Numbered from the stretch's first letter, positions 40,749 through 54,179 are shown. The stretch: 64,000 bases of DNA from Neonectria sp. B-13 (GCA_002682825.1 NOKP01000012.1:806001-870000), one strand, 5' to 3'. Translations and numbers: made by a program. Notes: generated from the letters alone by a model not told the origin.

Positions 40749-43700
40749 TGCGGCAAGTGTAAATGGTCTAAGCTGGAGAGTTCAGAATGTATAGGATGTG
40801 GTGAGCACAGAATAATTGTTTAAAATTCCTTAGAAGCACTGAGAGCCAGAAGAGGAGAATTATTTATACGCAAACAAGATCGTATGCTCTTAACTAGAAG
40901 CCTCAGGCATCTCGTTGTCAAGCAATACGCTTCCTGTGGAATCAAAGGCGGACGATAGGTAACACATCAGCATAGCGTCATAATCTCAGCTGACGATGCA
41001 CCTCGGTCACCAAGCCAAAAGCTCACATTCGTTCTGATAGGGGTTTCGCAGGCTAAATAACCTTGGTGGCTTAATACTACGCCTTTTCTGCTAACCTTAT
41101 TCTTTCCCGCCGACTGACTGCTCTTTAGTCCTAGGCGGCTGCCGTCTTGACCAACCAATCCCGGTCCGTAGGGCGGAACTATGTACGATGACCGGAGGAG
41201 GACGACCATCGCCACACTGAGCTCGGGCTTGCAGCTACCTTCGGCATTTGTAAACACAAGTCACATCACTTTCGATCCTCCGAAGTTGGTGGTGCAGACA
41301 AGTCCGACAAACTCGGTGCAGCGAGGCACAATAGAAGAGCGGCGGAGAAGTCTATGATGCACACTGCTTCCAGTACAGCTCGTTCTGAAACAAATTACCT
41401 AAAGGCCTGAAGCTAGGACCCCAGTCCCAGAAGAAGCTGGAGCGCACTGACCGAGTTCTGTGCTGAGTACACACCTGTGTGAAGGCCCGTGACAGCGGTA
41501 TACTGTTTACCCTACTTAATGCGGTAGTTGCGAAAGCATATAGGCTATTCAAAACTTCATCCAAAATATTACAAATATTATAGATCTGGCTGAGTTTGGC
41601 TGCAGTCTGCCCAATATTTCAAAAGTGACTTTTCCTGATTCAGAAACTAGCTGATCGGCTTATGTGACCACGAATCCGCCACAATATAAGTAGTGGGAAA
41701 CATACTGTAATGTTAGCTGAACAACGCATTTGCACGTGCCAGTTGGAGGCGTTGGGCTTTGCTCGGAAAGGTGGCCGGCCGATTGCGAGGCGTCAGGCGT
41801 CAGGCTGTCAACATCCCGTCCCTAGAACTGAGACTTACAGCGGTATTAGCCGTCACGATGCAGCACCTTACTTGAGACCGTCAGCCAGCCCTCCAACTCC
41901 CTAGCAGACTGCTATTGGAATTGACGAGTTGACATGCGGCTGAAATGCCGAGAAGCCTATATCAAGTACGGCATCTGAACGTACCATTATTTGGGGCCAT
42001 TATGTATTGGTAGGTTCTCCGTAACGGATGTGATAAGGGCGTGCACCAAACAAGTGCGTGCAAAATCGCATTTTACACCTTAAATTGCGATTTGAAAGAA
42101 TTATGAAAAATTGAACTTAAACGCGCGCCACAAGAGAAGGCTGACGTCGCGTCCATGCGGCGATCGGCTGGAATGTTCCATGAGCTCATATCCACACTGA
42201 AAGTTACTAAGGGGGCTTGAATGTGGCTGGCTGAGCTCACTCAGGTCTAAATACATCGATTTGATGTTCTCCATAGGCCCTGTATTTTCAAGACGCCACA
42301 GAACTCTCTGGAAGCCAACCCGCAATCAGAGCTCATTAAGACTCGTATTTCAAACTAACAAAATAGCTCGCCAACGTCAATGCTCAAGGCTGTGGACCAG
42401 TTTGCGAAGGGCAAAGGCTATAATGCACCGCGTCGCCCTCGTGGAACAGAAGTCGCTTCATCTCGCAAGGGCCAACGGCAAACGCCGGAGGACTAAAAGG
42501 ACACACCTGCTAGGAATATCACTTATATAAATGACAGCACAAGAGTTTGATGAATCATAGAAATTTCAAGATGATTCAGTACTCTACCTCTACGTATGTG
42601 TATCTGGAATGCGTATCAAGGTTCACAGCAAAGCTTAGTCTAATCTCAAAGCACTGGACTATGCGTCCCAAGAATTACAACCGTATCCCAACACATCTTA
42701 CATGTCCAAATACGCGGAACCTGGGCCGAAACCCGGCTTTGTGTTGTCACACAGGACCGCTCATTCGTTCTGGCGAGTGCCGAGTTTCACAGGTACGCAC
42801 AGACCTCGTATCCCATCGCATGTCAATAAGCCAATCGAAAGGGCGAATGGGCATCGACGAGTTCGTGAACCTATCATACGGAGAATTCAGAATAAAGTTG
42901 AAGTGTTCGTATCCGTCAAGCTTTGCTATTGAACAAACTTCCATTATTATCTTGGGAACACGTGGGCTTCATTCTGCCTCCTCAATGAGGGCAAAGCTAA
43001 CCACAGAGGTGGCTTGGTTTCACTTCTTGCGTTTCTGTGTGGTGATATGTTGTCCCAAACGGAGATTCAGTCAGGGATGAGGATGTCTTCGATGTGAGAA
43101 TCACATGGGATTGGGTTGCTTTGATATGCCAGTATGTCTCGCGCATATAAACTCGCTATGCCTATGAAAGTGTAAAATTGGCGTGTAAGCTCTCCTATGC
43201 CACGTCATGCAGACGCCATTATCAAACCTTGTCTTTGACCTAAGGTTTGTACCCTACGCACCGTGACCCGTCGATAGAAGGGCTGTTCCAGCATGGGGCC
43301 GCAGAAGATTGCGGAAAGAGTGATGGACTTTCCCCCCTATGCCATCAATCGACGTAAGGCGACAATCATCACGCCATCGATTCACTCACTAGTCTACATA
43401 CAGTACGTCACACGAAATTTTGTTTCTCTGTATGACGGGCACTGGATCCGGCTTTGTCTGAAGTAATCCACTTGCTTCTCTGAAGTATGTCGCAGAGCGA
43501 ATGCTGACTTGGATGGAATGCAGACCCTGACGACAACAGGCACGTCCTGCAGCCCTTCCTGTACGTTGTCAACTTCCCGCTCCAGGTCAACAAGATCAGA
43601 GGCCATGAAGAGCTTTGGGAGGGAAAGAGGCAGGAGAAGGAGTAAGAGCAGAAGTAATAGACTTCTGGAAAGGTCATGTAAATGTATCCGCAATGACAAG

Positions 43701-43970
43701 TCTAGGAGTTCCTACTCCTCGACCCTTCCTGTCTCGCAGCCCATGCCCCCGACATGACGCCACGCAGTCCTTCTTCCACCCTAGGCATGCACTGGCGGCT
43801 AGAACAGCAAGATGGCGAAACAAAGATGATTAGTGCAACAAGCGAGCTCCACACCCTATTTCGAGACACCACCATCAAGATGAACGCCAACTCTCAAAAC
43901 TCCCGCTCCGTAATCGTTCGGATAGGGGATAATATCCAGATCTGCGCCTTGTTGTTCTCCTCTCTTGCAT
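40749..43970. other. Gene-poor region, no supported gene
   Basis: About 3.2 kb with short frames on both strands. The longest, 42547-43080 plus (177 aa), has no recognised domain and Ser/Arg-rich random-looking composition. The 43394-43699 minus frame contains MASDLVDLEREVDNVQEGL and might be a fragment of a real gene, but I cannot extend it. No RNA gene or clear repeat is seen. Confidence 0.45.
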
Positions 43971-44360
43971 CTACGTCAATCGCATCGATCCATCAGGATT
44001 GCTCCTGGTAGTGAGGAACATATCCGCTCCAGAATATGCGTTGGATAGGCTCCAAGCGCCATTATTTCTGTCGACCAGTTGCCATTGTTGCCTTGAATAA
44101 CCACCTGCCGTGACGAGGTGGGGACGGGTCTTATCGTCGCCGTAAACGTCGAGGCACATGCCTTTGCCCAAAAACAGAGTGCAGATATTCCAACGCCCCG
44201 GTGCGGTCTCCGGGGGGCGGAACTGCCAGAATTGGCCTGAGTAGTTGCCTTCTGGTACGAGCTGAAGCTGAGCATCAGTGGCAACTCTCGTCGAATCGTT
44301 CACAACGTCAACGCTGGTTGATGGCGACGCCTTCAGTCGTCGGTGTTGTTCTGCTCTCAT
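43971..44360 (-). CDS. Ricin-B-like lectin domain protein
   Basis: A 129-aa protein consisting mostly of a ricin-B-type beta-trefoil repeat pair: NYSGQFWQF, LGKGMCLDVYGDD, TAGGYSRQQWQLV and WSLSNAYSGADMFL. The QxW-like motifs (GQFWQF, RQQWQL) are the family signature of carbohydrate-binding modules. This is only a lectin fold: no ribosome-inactivating domain or other catalytic domain is visible. A Pro/Ser-rich frame upstream (44367-44624 minus) could be an N-terminal exon joined through a TTACAG acceptor just before the ATG, but I could not confirm it. Sugar specificity is unknown. Confidence 0.65.
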   Translation of the reverse strand: MRAEQHRRLKASPSTSVDVVNDSTRVATDAQLQLVPEGNYSGQFWQFRPPETAPGRWNICTLFLGKGMCLDVYGDDKTRPHLVTAGGYSRQQWQLVDRNNGAWSLSNAYSGADMFLTTRSNPDGSMRLT

Positions 44361-45276
44361 CTTGGACTACTGTAATTGAGTCAAGTGTTGGTGATGCCTC
44401 CCTGGTGATGTTCTCTGGCAGAGGTGAAGGCTCGGTCTCTGGGCCACCTCTCCCCCTGAGCAAGGAGGCAGAAGATATTGATACTCGGAGGTAGCCCTGC
44501 CTCCGGAGACCTCGGGAGTTGTTTCCTTATCTCGAGATCCTGCTTGGTTGAGCGGTGAGGGCTGAGTTCCCGATGCCTCATCAATGTCGGCTGGGAAAGG
44601 TGCCATTCCTGTGATAAGGGGCAAATCAGGGTATCTGTGAGGTCCATGAATGACCGCATTACACCTATATTAAGCTCAATTCCTTCGCCAATGTCCTCAT
44701 CTTCAGGGGCGTCTAGTGCATCAATTCTCTTTATGATTCCATATCTCGGAGATGAGTTTAGGATGAATGATGGGCTTAGGGTTGTTGGATTATGACCCCC
44801 TATTACGAAACCTCTGATGGATCGATATCTTGACCTTGTTCAGACGGGGCGTGAGATGACATAAACCCCTGTCGAGAAAAGAGGGGGCTAGAGGCATCCT
44901 AGACCAATACAATCATCAGGGTTGGGCTCTACACTCTATTGAACACTTAGGCCTACATCAAATTGACCGTACACTATCCATCACTAGCAACAATACAATC
45001 ATCATATTCTCATGCAATCCAAAGGGGCATAGCTTTCAATAGAGACATTTCAAGACCTATTTCAAGATCTAATCTTAGAAGGATTGGGTATCTATGCATC
45101 AAGATCAGATAACAAAAAAGACAACCCCAGCAGAACCTAGAGCTTGAATCGCTTATCTCTATAAATTCAAGTTGAAACAATAGAGTATAAGATCCTTTAA
45201 CCATTATTTTTGGGGTCCCTTCGTTCAAGGTGATCACATCGAGAAACTTGATGTGGGGGGCACAAGCCACTGTGTG
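44361..45276. other. Intergenic, no confirmed gene
   Basis: Contains the possible 5' exon frame of the lectin protein (44367-44659 minus). Beyond 44700 I see no coding signal. Confidence 0.4.
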
Positions 45277-46063
45277 TCAATTCTCAAGAAACAGCTGCAG
45301 GGCCAAGGCCAGCCACGTAAGTTGTTCACTGATCTCGGGCATCAAGTATGGGCCTCTAGTCACGAAGATGGAGCATGAGGATGTCAGTACGGACGAAGGG
45401 AACTTATTGAGTGAGAGCGTACAAGAAAGTTCTTCTCCCTCCGGGATTGACACGAGATTTTGCAATATTGCCCATTGCCGCTGCGCCTCAGCAATGCCCG
45501 CTGCAACACTGGCGGCAGCACTAACGTCCATCCGGAGGACAAGCATACCCGGGGCCGGCTTTCTAGTGTCGCAAGCCGTCTGCAAAGCACGGTCGCGAGT
45601 GGTTGAGCTGTAGTGACGATCTGCAATGGCGATGCGACTAGCTCCCGCCCCCGCATACAGCCACAAGGATTACAAAGCATAAATTCTCATGTTCTTGCAT
45701 ACTTACTCCATAATCTCTCCACACGGAGGTCATGATAGGATCTGTAATACTGAGAAGTCGATCCTATTTGTTGTTCAACGTGCCGCTGCTAGTATACACA
45801 TCATCCCCATCTGCATGCATGTATTGAGTACCTTCAATGCCTATCAAAGTAAGAGGTATCATGTCATATGTAGTGGCAAGAGTGGGCGGGTAAAGAATTA
45901 ACCCTTGTAATCCTTGTGGCCTGTATGAGATAAACATAGCTTAACCCATGCCCTGGGCCGAGCCAATGACGGGAACTATCTTGCCAGCGCATGACGCGGC
46001 GTCGCTGCGCATTTTGAGCGTCAAATTGGGGCCCAGGATTGAAGGATTCGGTGGTTTCGGCAT
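45277..46063 (-). pseudogene. SDR pseudogene split by a MITE
   Basis: The N-terminal part reads from an ATG near 46063: MPKPPNPSILGP, then CAGKIVPVIGSAQGMG, the TGxxxGxG cofactor motif. The next part resumes as YAGAGASRIAIADRHYSS and VLRMDVSAAASVAAGIAEAQRQW. Between them lies a 266-bp element at 45658-45923. If the element and one TA are removed, the reading frame joins exactly (ISYAGAGAS), leaving only one TAA where Gln is expected (QGMG-stop-AMF), consistent with a C-to-T change. The 3' half decays after about 45460, and the catalytic YxxxK region is not recognisable. Confidence 0.75.
45658..45923. mobile_element. MITE, TA-flanked (mariner-like)
   Basis: Near-perfect terminal inverted repeats: the left end CAGCCACAAGGATTACAAAG and the right end, read in reverse, CAGGCCACAAGGATTACAAG. 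The element is flanked by TA at 45656-45657 and 45924-45925, the target duplication typical of Tc1/mariner elements. It has no coding capacity, so it is non-autonomous. It interrupts an SDR gene. Confidence 0.82.
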
Positions 46064-47591
46064 CTTGCTGTGCTCGAAGCGCAAACCAGCTCGTAGGATG
46101 AACAAAGTTCCCGATGTGGAGAATTCGCCACACAGGGGAAGGTTCTTATCAAGCAGAACTCCGGGAGACACTGACTGGGGGATGGGTTATGTTACTTCAC
46201 GGCGTTACAGCCGAGGCTCGTTTCTAGCTTAGGAAAGTTGTTCCACCCATATTGTTAACAAGGATAAAACGGCGCTGCGGAGCGCCGGAAAAAAAGATTG
46301 TTGGTTTTTTTGCCTCTGGGAGTTTTTTTGTCAAGTTTGTCCAGACTGTAGCTCTACTAATCCCATCAAGTATTGTTCGGGGGCAGGAGAGGTGTTTTTT
46401 CCCATGGAGGTATACAATTGTAAGCATCTAGTCCAAATTCCGAACCAATATCTAACTGCTGGAGTCAGGGGTAGAGATACGTACCACGACAAGGACCTCA
46501 TGACGCAATCCCCGCACGTGGAGTGTGCTTAGTGTCAAGGGCTAAGGTCCCTGTACGGAATAGTGTGAGAGCTTACGGGGCACTTGAGTATAGATACATA
46601 AGGTGACTTGATTGAGTACAACTGGGGCGTGGGACACGTTGTTCACCTAATGTATCCCTTCTCAATCGCACCGTAAGCTCTCTCACTCAGTCGAATGTGG
46701 GCGGGATCGGCCCGACCCTAGCTTCCGCAAAGTCTATTTATGCCGTAGCCTCCGATTGGTCTGCTCATTCAACGTGCAAGCTTAGACTTGGCCATAGTCT
46801 TGGCGTTTGACGTGAAATGCAGACGGCACTAGCGGTTTCCGCTCGTAACAAAAACCGGGTCTCAAGTATGACCGCGCAGAAAGCCTCAACGGCAGAGGAT
46901 GAATTTCTCAGCAGGGCATAAAAATGGCAGGTAGTATCGCTCCTGCTTCTTGCGCAGCCAAACCCTTGTGAGCTCTTGCATCTGTCCGACATGACTCGTG
47001 GTAGCAGTGCAAGACCTTGTTGGACAGTAACAGATATTTCGTCGTACTTGAGGGTGGTGTACCAAAGTGAACGGCCTAGGATATCTTGGCGGAGGCCGAG
47101 TGCTCTGGAGCCAGCAGAGGATGTTACCACTCGTCTTCTGCACTGGCTCATCATCCAGTCTACCATATCGTGTCCACCAGCTTAAGAATGTAAAAATTAG
47201 CCCATCTATCCTGTCGATGGTAAGGCACTACAGTAAGTCGCGCGAGCAACTTCCGGGCCTTGTTCTTGGATATCCTCCTTACCATGAACACCCGCTTGAA
47301 CACTTTGGAAGCATTGGTTGTCATACTCGGGTTCCCCGGGCCCCAGCCATAGTTTTAGGTTTCGCTCTCTCCTGCAGAATTGTCGGTCCGATATAGCCAG
47401 CACACCGACTTTCCGTCCTTCTTAGCCACAACCTTAGGCAGGGGAATTACCCTGACTGATACACTCAGTCCCTCTCAGTCGACCACTTCATTGTCTATAC
47501 GGTTTGGGCGCTATTTACGATTCTTCGTCCTTGAGTGATCTAGGACTTGGACTAGTAATCATCGAATCGCATTGTGCGGACTGATTGAATC
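46064..47591. other. Intergenic, no supported gene
   Basis: Includes short frames at 46224-46427 minus and 46765-47166 minus. The latter is 133 aa with no recognised domain. The 3' part is the promoter region of the Zn2Cys6 gene at 47592. Confidence 0.45.
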
Positions 47592-49665
47592 ATGGCAGCG
47601 ACCGTGACAAGCAAGGCCGACGTGTCATGCGAGCAGTGCCGTCACCGAAAATCAAAGTGTGACCGTGTTCGGCCTCGATGCGGAGCATGCGCCGAAACCG
47701 ATCTTCCATGTGTTTTTGTCCATGAAAGGCTTAAGCGTGGCCCGAAGAAGGGACAACTCGGGGCGTTAAAGGCCCAGGTTGGTATGTTGCCATGATCAGG
47801 CGAGACTTCTTTGGACTGGCTAGGAATCTCAATTAATATGATACACAGCCTCACTGGAGCGGCAACTTGCTGAACGGCGCGATGGGGGGCTCGCCCTTTC
47901 CAACCACGAGGATATGGAGTTTGGTCCAGTAGGGGTGAATGAATCGGACCAAGGCGTTGACACAAGCATGGACACAAGTATGGATATCACGGTAGGACCG
48001 ACCGACTGGCTGGATGATTTATCCGCCATCTCAAATCACGCGCTCTCCGATGTTCCAGAAGGTGACACGATATCGCCAAATACGATCATTTCGTCGGTAT
48101 CACAGACAGCAGGCTTGGCCTCAACGATAGAAAATGAAAATTTAGCTCTGTCCGATATGATGCGAGCCGACCTGTATGTTTAACCCCATTATCTGATCTA
48201 CCTCACCACTTCATGTCTTTACTCAGAAAAACAACGGTAGAGACGCGTTGTACTTTGAAAGAATTCATCCCTTCGCGCCCATAATTCATCAGGGACGTTA
48301 CTTTTCGTGGGCCGACCAGGAAAGCCCTTCACCAGCGCGTACCTCTCTGCGCTTTGCCATGTGGACCCTTGCCGCCGCTGTTTCCGCCCAGTTCCAGAAT
48401 GTCGGCGACAAGCTATACGCTGCAACGTGCCAAATGCTGCACAGGTTGGACGGCAGCGACCATGGCCTTCCTTGGACAACGGGCGAGGTCCAGCTTGAGC
48501 AAATACAAGCATGGTTGCTACTGGCCTACTACGAATTCATCCGCATGGAGCGCCACCACGTACTGCGCACGGCCGCTCGTGTATTTCGTTTGGTGCAGCT
48601 GGCGCATTTACATGCCGGCGATGCCTTCAATGTATCGACGGATAAGGATTCTAACCCTGTTTCTCATGGCCCTCCTGGGACTGAAGATACTTGGGTCGTA
48701 GTTGAGGAGAAAAGGCGGACGTTTTGGTTGGCGTTTAGTTTCGATCGAATCCTCAACGCTCACGACAGCTTATCCTTTACACTTCACGAAGAGGTGGTAA
48801 GTCTTCTCAACTCTCTATACCCGCACACTCAACTAAACCTGACTCCCGTTTTTTCTCTGCTCATAGATTTACCTACGCCTTCCAGCTCCCGAGATCAACT
48901 TCCAAGGTGCGCAGCTATGTCAGATGGATTTTCTGTCCGAAGCGATTGCAACTTCAAGTAAAAGCACTTCTTCTCCGTTTGCTGAAATCGTCGTCCTAAC
49001 GACGCTATATGGTCGCTGTTTAACCCACCGGCGTTTGGTTCTGGCTACTGCCCTTTCTGGGAAAGGCCTAAGCTCTACAGATTCAAACGAGTTTTGGAAA
49101 CGGAACGACTGGCTGGCTGCCGCCGTGGAGAGGCGATTGCAGCCCTTCGTGGAAATAGCACTGGGCTCATGGGATCTGATTGAGACCTTTCGTCATCTGC
49201 TAGGCCGTAGTGCCATCATCCATCTAAGTGATACTGCCGCCAACTGGCCGTGTCAAAACGCAGAGCAGCATTTGATGATCATGACTTATGAGCAAAGGGC
49301 GTACCAAGCTGCTACCGAAATAGCGCATATAGCAACTGCACTGCCTCGCCCAAGTTGTTTAAAGGTGAGATCATGCTTGCCGTCATCCCACTCGATGTGC
49401 ACATTCATATCCAGATTATGATCGCCGTCACACTATCATCTATCTAACCCTGGGATAGGCACACCCCTTTCTGCCAAGTATTCTGGCCCACACTATTGCT
49501 TTCCTAAGGAGACACGCGGACATGTATGATGGAGGAGACTTGGTAGAAAGGAAAGAATATAGTGCGGAGAAATTGCTGGTATCATTAAGAAAGTTCAGGG
49601 ACGTTCATGTTTCGGCGAGGGAGCTCCTGGAGAAGCTTGAAGCCGGTGTTAAGCATGTTTACTGA
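47592..49665 (+). CDS. Zn2Cys6 transcription factor
   Basis: A 591-aa nuclear regulator in five exons: 47592-47781, 47849-48173, 48241-48796, 48867-49364 and 49459-49665. All introns are GT-AG and keep frame. The zinc cluster CEQCRHRKSKC then C-x2-C-x6-C spans residues about 13-40, followed by a basic linker (KRGPKKGQ) and a short coiled-coil (VASLERQLAERR). The Fungal_trans domain includes LYFERIHPFAPIIHQGRYF and EEKRRTFWLAFSFDRIL. The split at 48174-48240 uses the acceptor CGGTAG, chosen because it yields DALYFERIHPF in frame. Neighbours are relics and intergenic DNA, so targets are unknown. Confidence 0.9.
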
Positions 49666-51186
49666 TCAGGGAATGTTTCGTATAGTAGGTGCTGTGCGAA
49701 GCCCGCCAGACTCGGGCTAGGCCTCAATTTTATCAGCTTGGCCCGCCTATATAACCCCCGTCACCAAACCCCTTCTAACAACCCTAAATCCTTGCCTCAT
49801 TTTGTAACCTGGGTTTGAAATCCCGCCGATTTCAAATATTTTCCCCTCCCTCCTCCTCTCCTTCCACTCACATTATCATCCACCCCAGAGTCATATCATA
49901 CCTTCTCACCACCACACCAACCGTAGTCCTCATCTGCATTACTATGAGCTACCCAACTTACTAAACAGCTAAAGATGAGGAAGAAAGATTGGAGGAATAA
50001 AACAAAGGGAAAAGAATTCATCGGGAAACCTGAAGCGAAATGTTTATTTATTATTTATTAACGTGGTTGAAATGCAATTTGTATAGATAAACGAGTTATA
50101 CAAGTCTTACCACTACTCGCTCTTATGCTTCAATTATAATACAATAATATTAAAAGTCCATTTACATTCATCAGAACTGGATTCCCTAGATGCATCTCCA
50201 TCCTTTGTATAAGTTCTCGTATTATGCCCAGTCTTGCTGCTATTGCTACAATGCCATACACTTGCATGCCAGCATGACTCATCTTAAACTCGCACTATAC
50301 CTCACGAGTGTTCTTACATTGTTCGCGATACAGTCCCATTAAAAAAGCCACTTGCTGAAAGTAAAAAGGCCGTGCCAGATTGACCGGATGGGTGAGGGTC
50401 CATACGGGTAGTAGATACAGGAGGTCGGATTAATGTCATGTGATACGAGCGAGGGAGCTTTCAGGAGGAGTGATGCTATACTTAGGGGTGCGCCTGGGTC
50501 AGCAGGACGCTTATTTCTTGTCTACTGAAGCTATTGATGGTGTGTTTATGACCTGATTCTCCTTAGTTGCCGCGATCAACCAACAGAGCATGTCAGATAT
50601 AGGCGCCAACGCATCCCGACTGATGTCAAGATTTGTCCTTGCACCTAACACGGTACGGTAAGGCAGAATCCCAGTAAGATGATCATCAGTTAGCGGTTAT
50701 CGAAGAACGGGGACTGTCACGAATAAACCTTATTAGCTTTGCACGCCAGTGAGGTATGAAGTCTCTCCCTTTGCCAGTGAAGTTTGACTGTCGTAAGACG
50801 ACACCTACGTACCCTGCTCCACATGACCCCCGCCAAGGCCACTCTCAAGCTCTCTAGCCAGGCAGTCAATGCGTATGATGACAATAGCTTCATCCATATT
50901 GATGATGCCCGCCGTGAACAACTGGCTGATAACACCTGCCAGCCGATACATGATCCGGTCCGGGATGGCGGTTACAACTTTGAGCCGATGGTCCTTCCGA
51001 GCCAGGTCTTCAAAAAAAAAAAAACAGCCCTACCCCCAGAGCCGCAGTTACTATTCCAGCAATTCCTACCTATTCCTACCTATTTCCTTAGTGGAAAGCT
51101 GGGTCTGTTTCACCAACAGCTGGGCCAGTCACCGGCTTGAGCAGCATGAAGCTGGCAGCCGCAGATTGAAGCCGCCAGAGCTGCCC
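49666..51186. other. Intergenic, no supported gene
   Basis: Contains C/T-rich stretches near 49840-49880, an AT-rich part near 50040-50170, and a poly-A run at about 51009-51021. The 50784-51140 frame has no recognised domain. Nothing else. Confidence 0.45.
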
Positions 51187-51654
51187 TCAAATCAAACAAA
51201 TCAAATCCAGAGTCATATTTGAAATATTTGATGCTGCAAAGCCAGATTTGTTGTTTGGAATATTTGATCAAATATTCCAAATCCCAACATCTGTGCTCTC
51301 CATACCACTCTCAATGTCCCAGTGTAACCCATCTCTCCCAGGTGTAGTAGCCCCAAGCTTTACAGCATCATGCCTGATCTAGTTCTTAAGGCACTATAGC
51401 CTCTCTAATGTTTCTATACTCATCGAAAGTCTCTACAATGTCAATATCAACTTAGTAAGGCTGAAAGATCTCTTGCAATCAGTTTTCATCACTAGGATAG
51501 CAAGTATATCAAGAGCTAGCTGGCTAAGCACCAGGAATGGTCCCTAGTGAGCTATCTACTACTCGATTGGATCCTCAGTTTCTTGTGGTTCCAGCCGTAA
51601 ATAGCGATCAAGTTCGCTGCCTATCACCTTTGCTCAAGCTCTCCTACTTTTCGC

Positions 51655-53909
51655 CTATTGTTTAAACACACTATCCTCGTGTATTTTCCGTGGCACGCAT
51701 GACGATGTCGCAGTCTCCACAATTGCCTTTCGCTGTTCATCCGCTACCGTCGGCCGGCTACAGCGATACCAGCGGTCAAAGTAGTCGGATAGACCCATCT
51801 TAGCATCTCTCACCCGTACGAGCTGCTCTTCCGTAGCCCAGTTCATCTCGAGGTAACTCATGCTAAGAGCCGGGTGCAGAATGATCGATACGGCGAACAA
51901 CGGGGACTCCCCTAGCTTAGTGTAACTAGTACTCATTGAGCTTCTTCCAGGCAGTCGTGATAGAGAGCCTCAAATAGTGTTGATGATCTTTTCCCATGTC
52001 TTCGATTTTCGACAATCCAGCCGCCTTACCCCGTCCACCATATTCTCCCCGGCCACGATCTGGAACGGATCCCTCCTGTGGCTTTCGCGGCTGCATGTCC
52101 ATCTCACAGTCCTTGAATCGAGTAGGGAGCTGGCGATTTTGGTCTGGTCGCCCTGGAGGTAGTTTCACCTGCAAGTTAGCATTATCTTCCACTGTCTCGT
52201 CCAGGGCAGCGTAATAGAACAGCTTCCAATCCTCCAAATGTTCCAGGAAATATTCCATGCCCGTCATCACCTCCCAAAGGCGTCCATGGCCTCCCTCACT
52301 GCCCCACCCTTGCGCTCTCATAGTCTACAGGTAAAATGGCTCAAGGATATGCTTCACTTCCGCCAGGAGCCTCCAGGCATCACCTTTCAAGACATCACCT
52401 TGGGGTAGCCATCCCTCCACACCCAGATATACTAAGAAGGCCCTGATATCTCCCTGCTTGATAAGCGCTCGAGAGATCATAAGGTAGGTAGAATTCCATC
52501 TCGTGTCATTGTTCAGGACAACCTCTAGCTCCGCCGCGGACTCGCCCGCTAGGAGAAAGCCTTGTGCTTCGTCGTTCTCGCCGATCCTCTTGAAGAGCTC
52601 ACATCTCTGAGGGGACGATCTAATAAACTTGACTACGTTATAAAGCTTTCCCATCGGCTCTTTCTTTCTCCGGTGCCGTAGGTCTTCCTCGTGGCGGCCA
52701 AGAAGGTTGAAAACCTGCGACTCGGCCTCGATAGCCTCGAAATCTTCCCCGTAAAGGGACGCACGAGCTACCAAGTTTAAGATATATCCATAGCAGCGTA
52801 TGCGTCTGGCACGTACATCCGCCGGTGTCATTTCTATGTCGAGAATTCTGAGAAATGTTGGAGACAGTTATCGTTAGAGGACACGTTGTCCGAGATCACC
52901 GTTCCAACTCGATCCTCTATTTTCCACTCTTGGACAATTTGCGAAAGTGTCGCGGCGAGGTTGTCTCCGCTATGACACCCGAGCTGGCGTCGAAGTGCAA
53001 GTAAGCGTGACTGATGGTGGCCCTGGCGGTCAAGGAAGTGAGCTGTGACCGCCATTATAGCGTACCGATTGGGCGAGGTCTAGAGGTCGAACCCGAGATG
53101 AATTTTGGTGGGGGCATCCGAAAGCTCCTACTTGACCTAGTCTTTCTTGGACTTGTACATGTCGTCCAGCAGACGGCTCATCGATTGCCGGCTCTATGGT
53201 ATCTGGCCTGATAAATGAGGGTCGAGCTGCTACACGAGCTGCAAAGAAAGGATCTGTGAAGAAAGAAAAGGGAACGTCGGCGTTGATCAGAAGTCCTAGG
53301 CTTAGTTCTCGGACAATCTTGACCTTGGCTCGTGGAACGGCGGTGTAGTGTAAGCGTGGTTGCTTGGCCTGATCGGAGTCGTTGGTCGATGGGTCTGTAT
53401 CGGCGATTTGGCTGCTTTCGAAGATCCGGTGTGACCTGCACTTGTCAATGATGCTCAAGCTGACGATGCTTGCGGAGGTGTTCAGCTGCCGAACTGGTAG
53501 CAGCAGCGGCGAAGAACTTGGGCTGGCCCTTCGCATCTCATAAACGGCAGGCCCAGTAAGGGTTCGACGGGCTGTCGTTTACATCTAGTTCAACAAGAAA
53601 TAAACCATGGCGCTTGATCCAGCTCTTCTGGTCCTTCGAGCCCTTTCTGGATAAGGACTCTTCCAGAACATATCGTTTGTTCCTCCATACCGCTTGCGGG
53701 AGATCTGCAACGGTGGGATGGTCTGGTAATGCTGTCTGCGTCGTCGATTCGAGTTGACTTGCCAAGTTCCTCGGCGGTCGAGAAGAGCAAAGGCGGAGGG
53801 GGGTGGAGAAGGAAGCATGATGTTGTTGGGCATGCATCAGTCCGCACTGGCATGCATTGAAAGCAGGTAAACAATTCCCCAAAAGGCGTGCTGATCTTGT
53901 GGGGAGCAA
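51655..53909 (-). pseudogene. hAT transposase, multiply broken
   Basis: In order on the minus strand: a BED zinc-finger start (SWIKRHGLFLVELDV, then SNPYWACRL, about 53630-53540), then RLLALRRQLGCHSGDN and VGTVISDNVSSNDNC (53055-52834), RCYGYILNLVARA then NNDTRWNSTYLMI (52831-52325, RNase H-like core), and a C-terminal dimerisation region with LEMNWATEEQLVRVRDAK (51936-51655). Stops or frameshifts separate the fragments at 53540-53530, near 52833, near 52322 and near 51930. It is not functional. Confidence 0.8.
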
Positions 53910-54138
53910 GGATAATAAGAAGTGACTTTTAGTTCCGGGCCTCCAATCATGAAGAAAAGTAGCTCATCAACAGGCATTTTCAGGATGACTCTGATTGGTC
54001 AGACTAATCGGTACACGAACAGCGTAGCAAGTTCCGGGTAGGCTATCATCACGCACTCATCAGCCTGGACCTGCTCGGCCACCTCGCTCTATTGCGTATC
54101 AAATATATCAAATTGCATTTAAAATCCGGGATTTTGGA

Positions 54139-54170
54139 TTTGTTTGTTTGTTTGTTTGTTTGTTTGTTTG
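54139..54170 (+). repeat. (TTTG)8 microsatellite
   Basis: Eight TTTG units next to the right end of the hAT element. Confidence 0.9.
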
Positions 54171-54179
54171 GATTTGATT

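Noticed and set aside
42547..43080. 177-aa ORF in the gene-poor region
   Set aside because: No domain, Ser/Arg-rich random composition, and no supporting splice or promoter context.
43971..44360. Toxin of the ricin type
   Set aside because: Only a carbohydrate-binding beta-trefoil is visible, with no catalytic toxin chain.
46224..46427. VNNMGG motif resembling dihydroxyacetone kinase
   Set aside because: Only a very short match within a low-complexity frame; not enough to call a relic.
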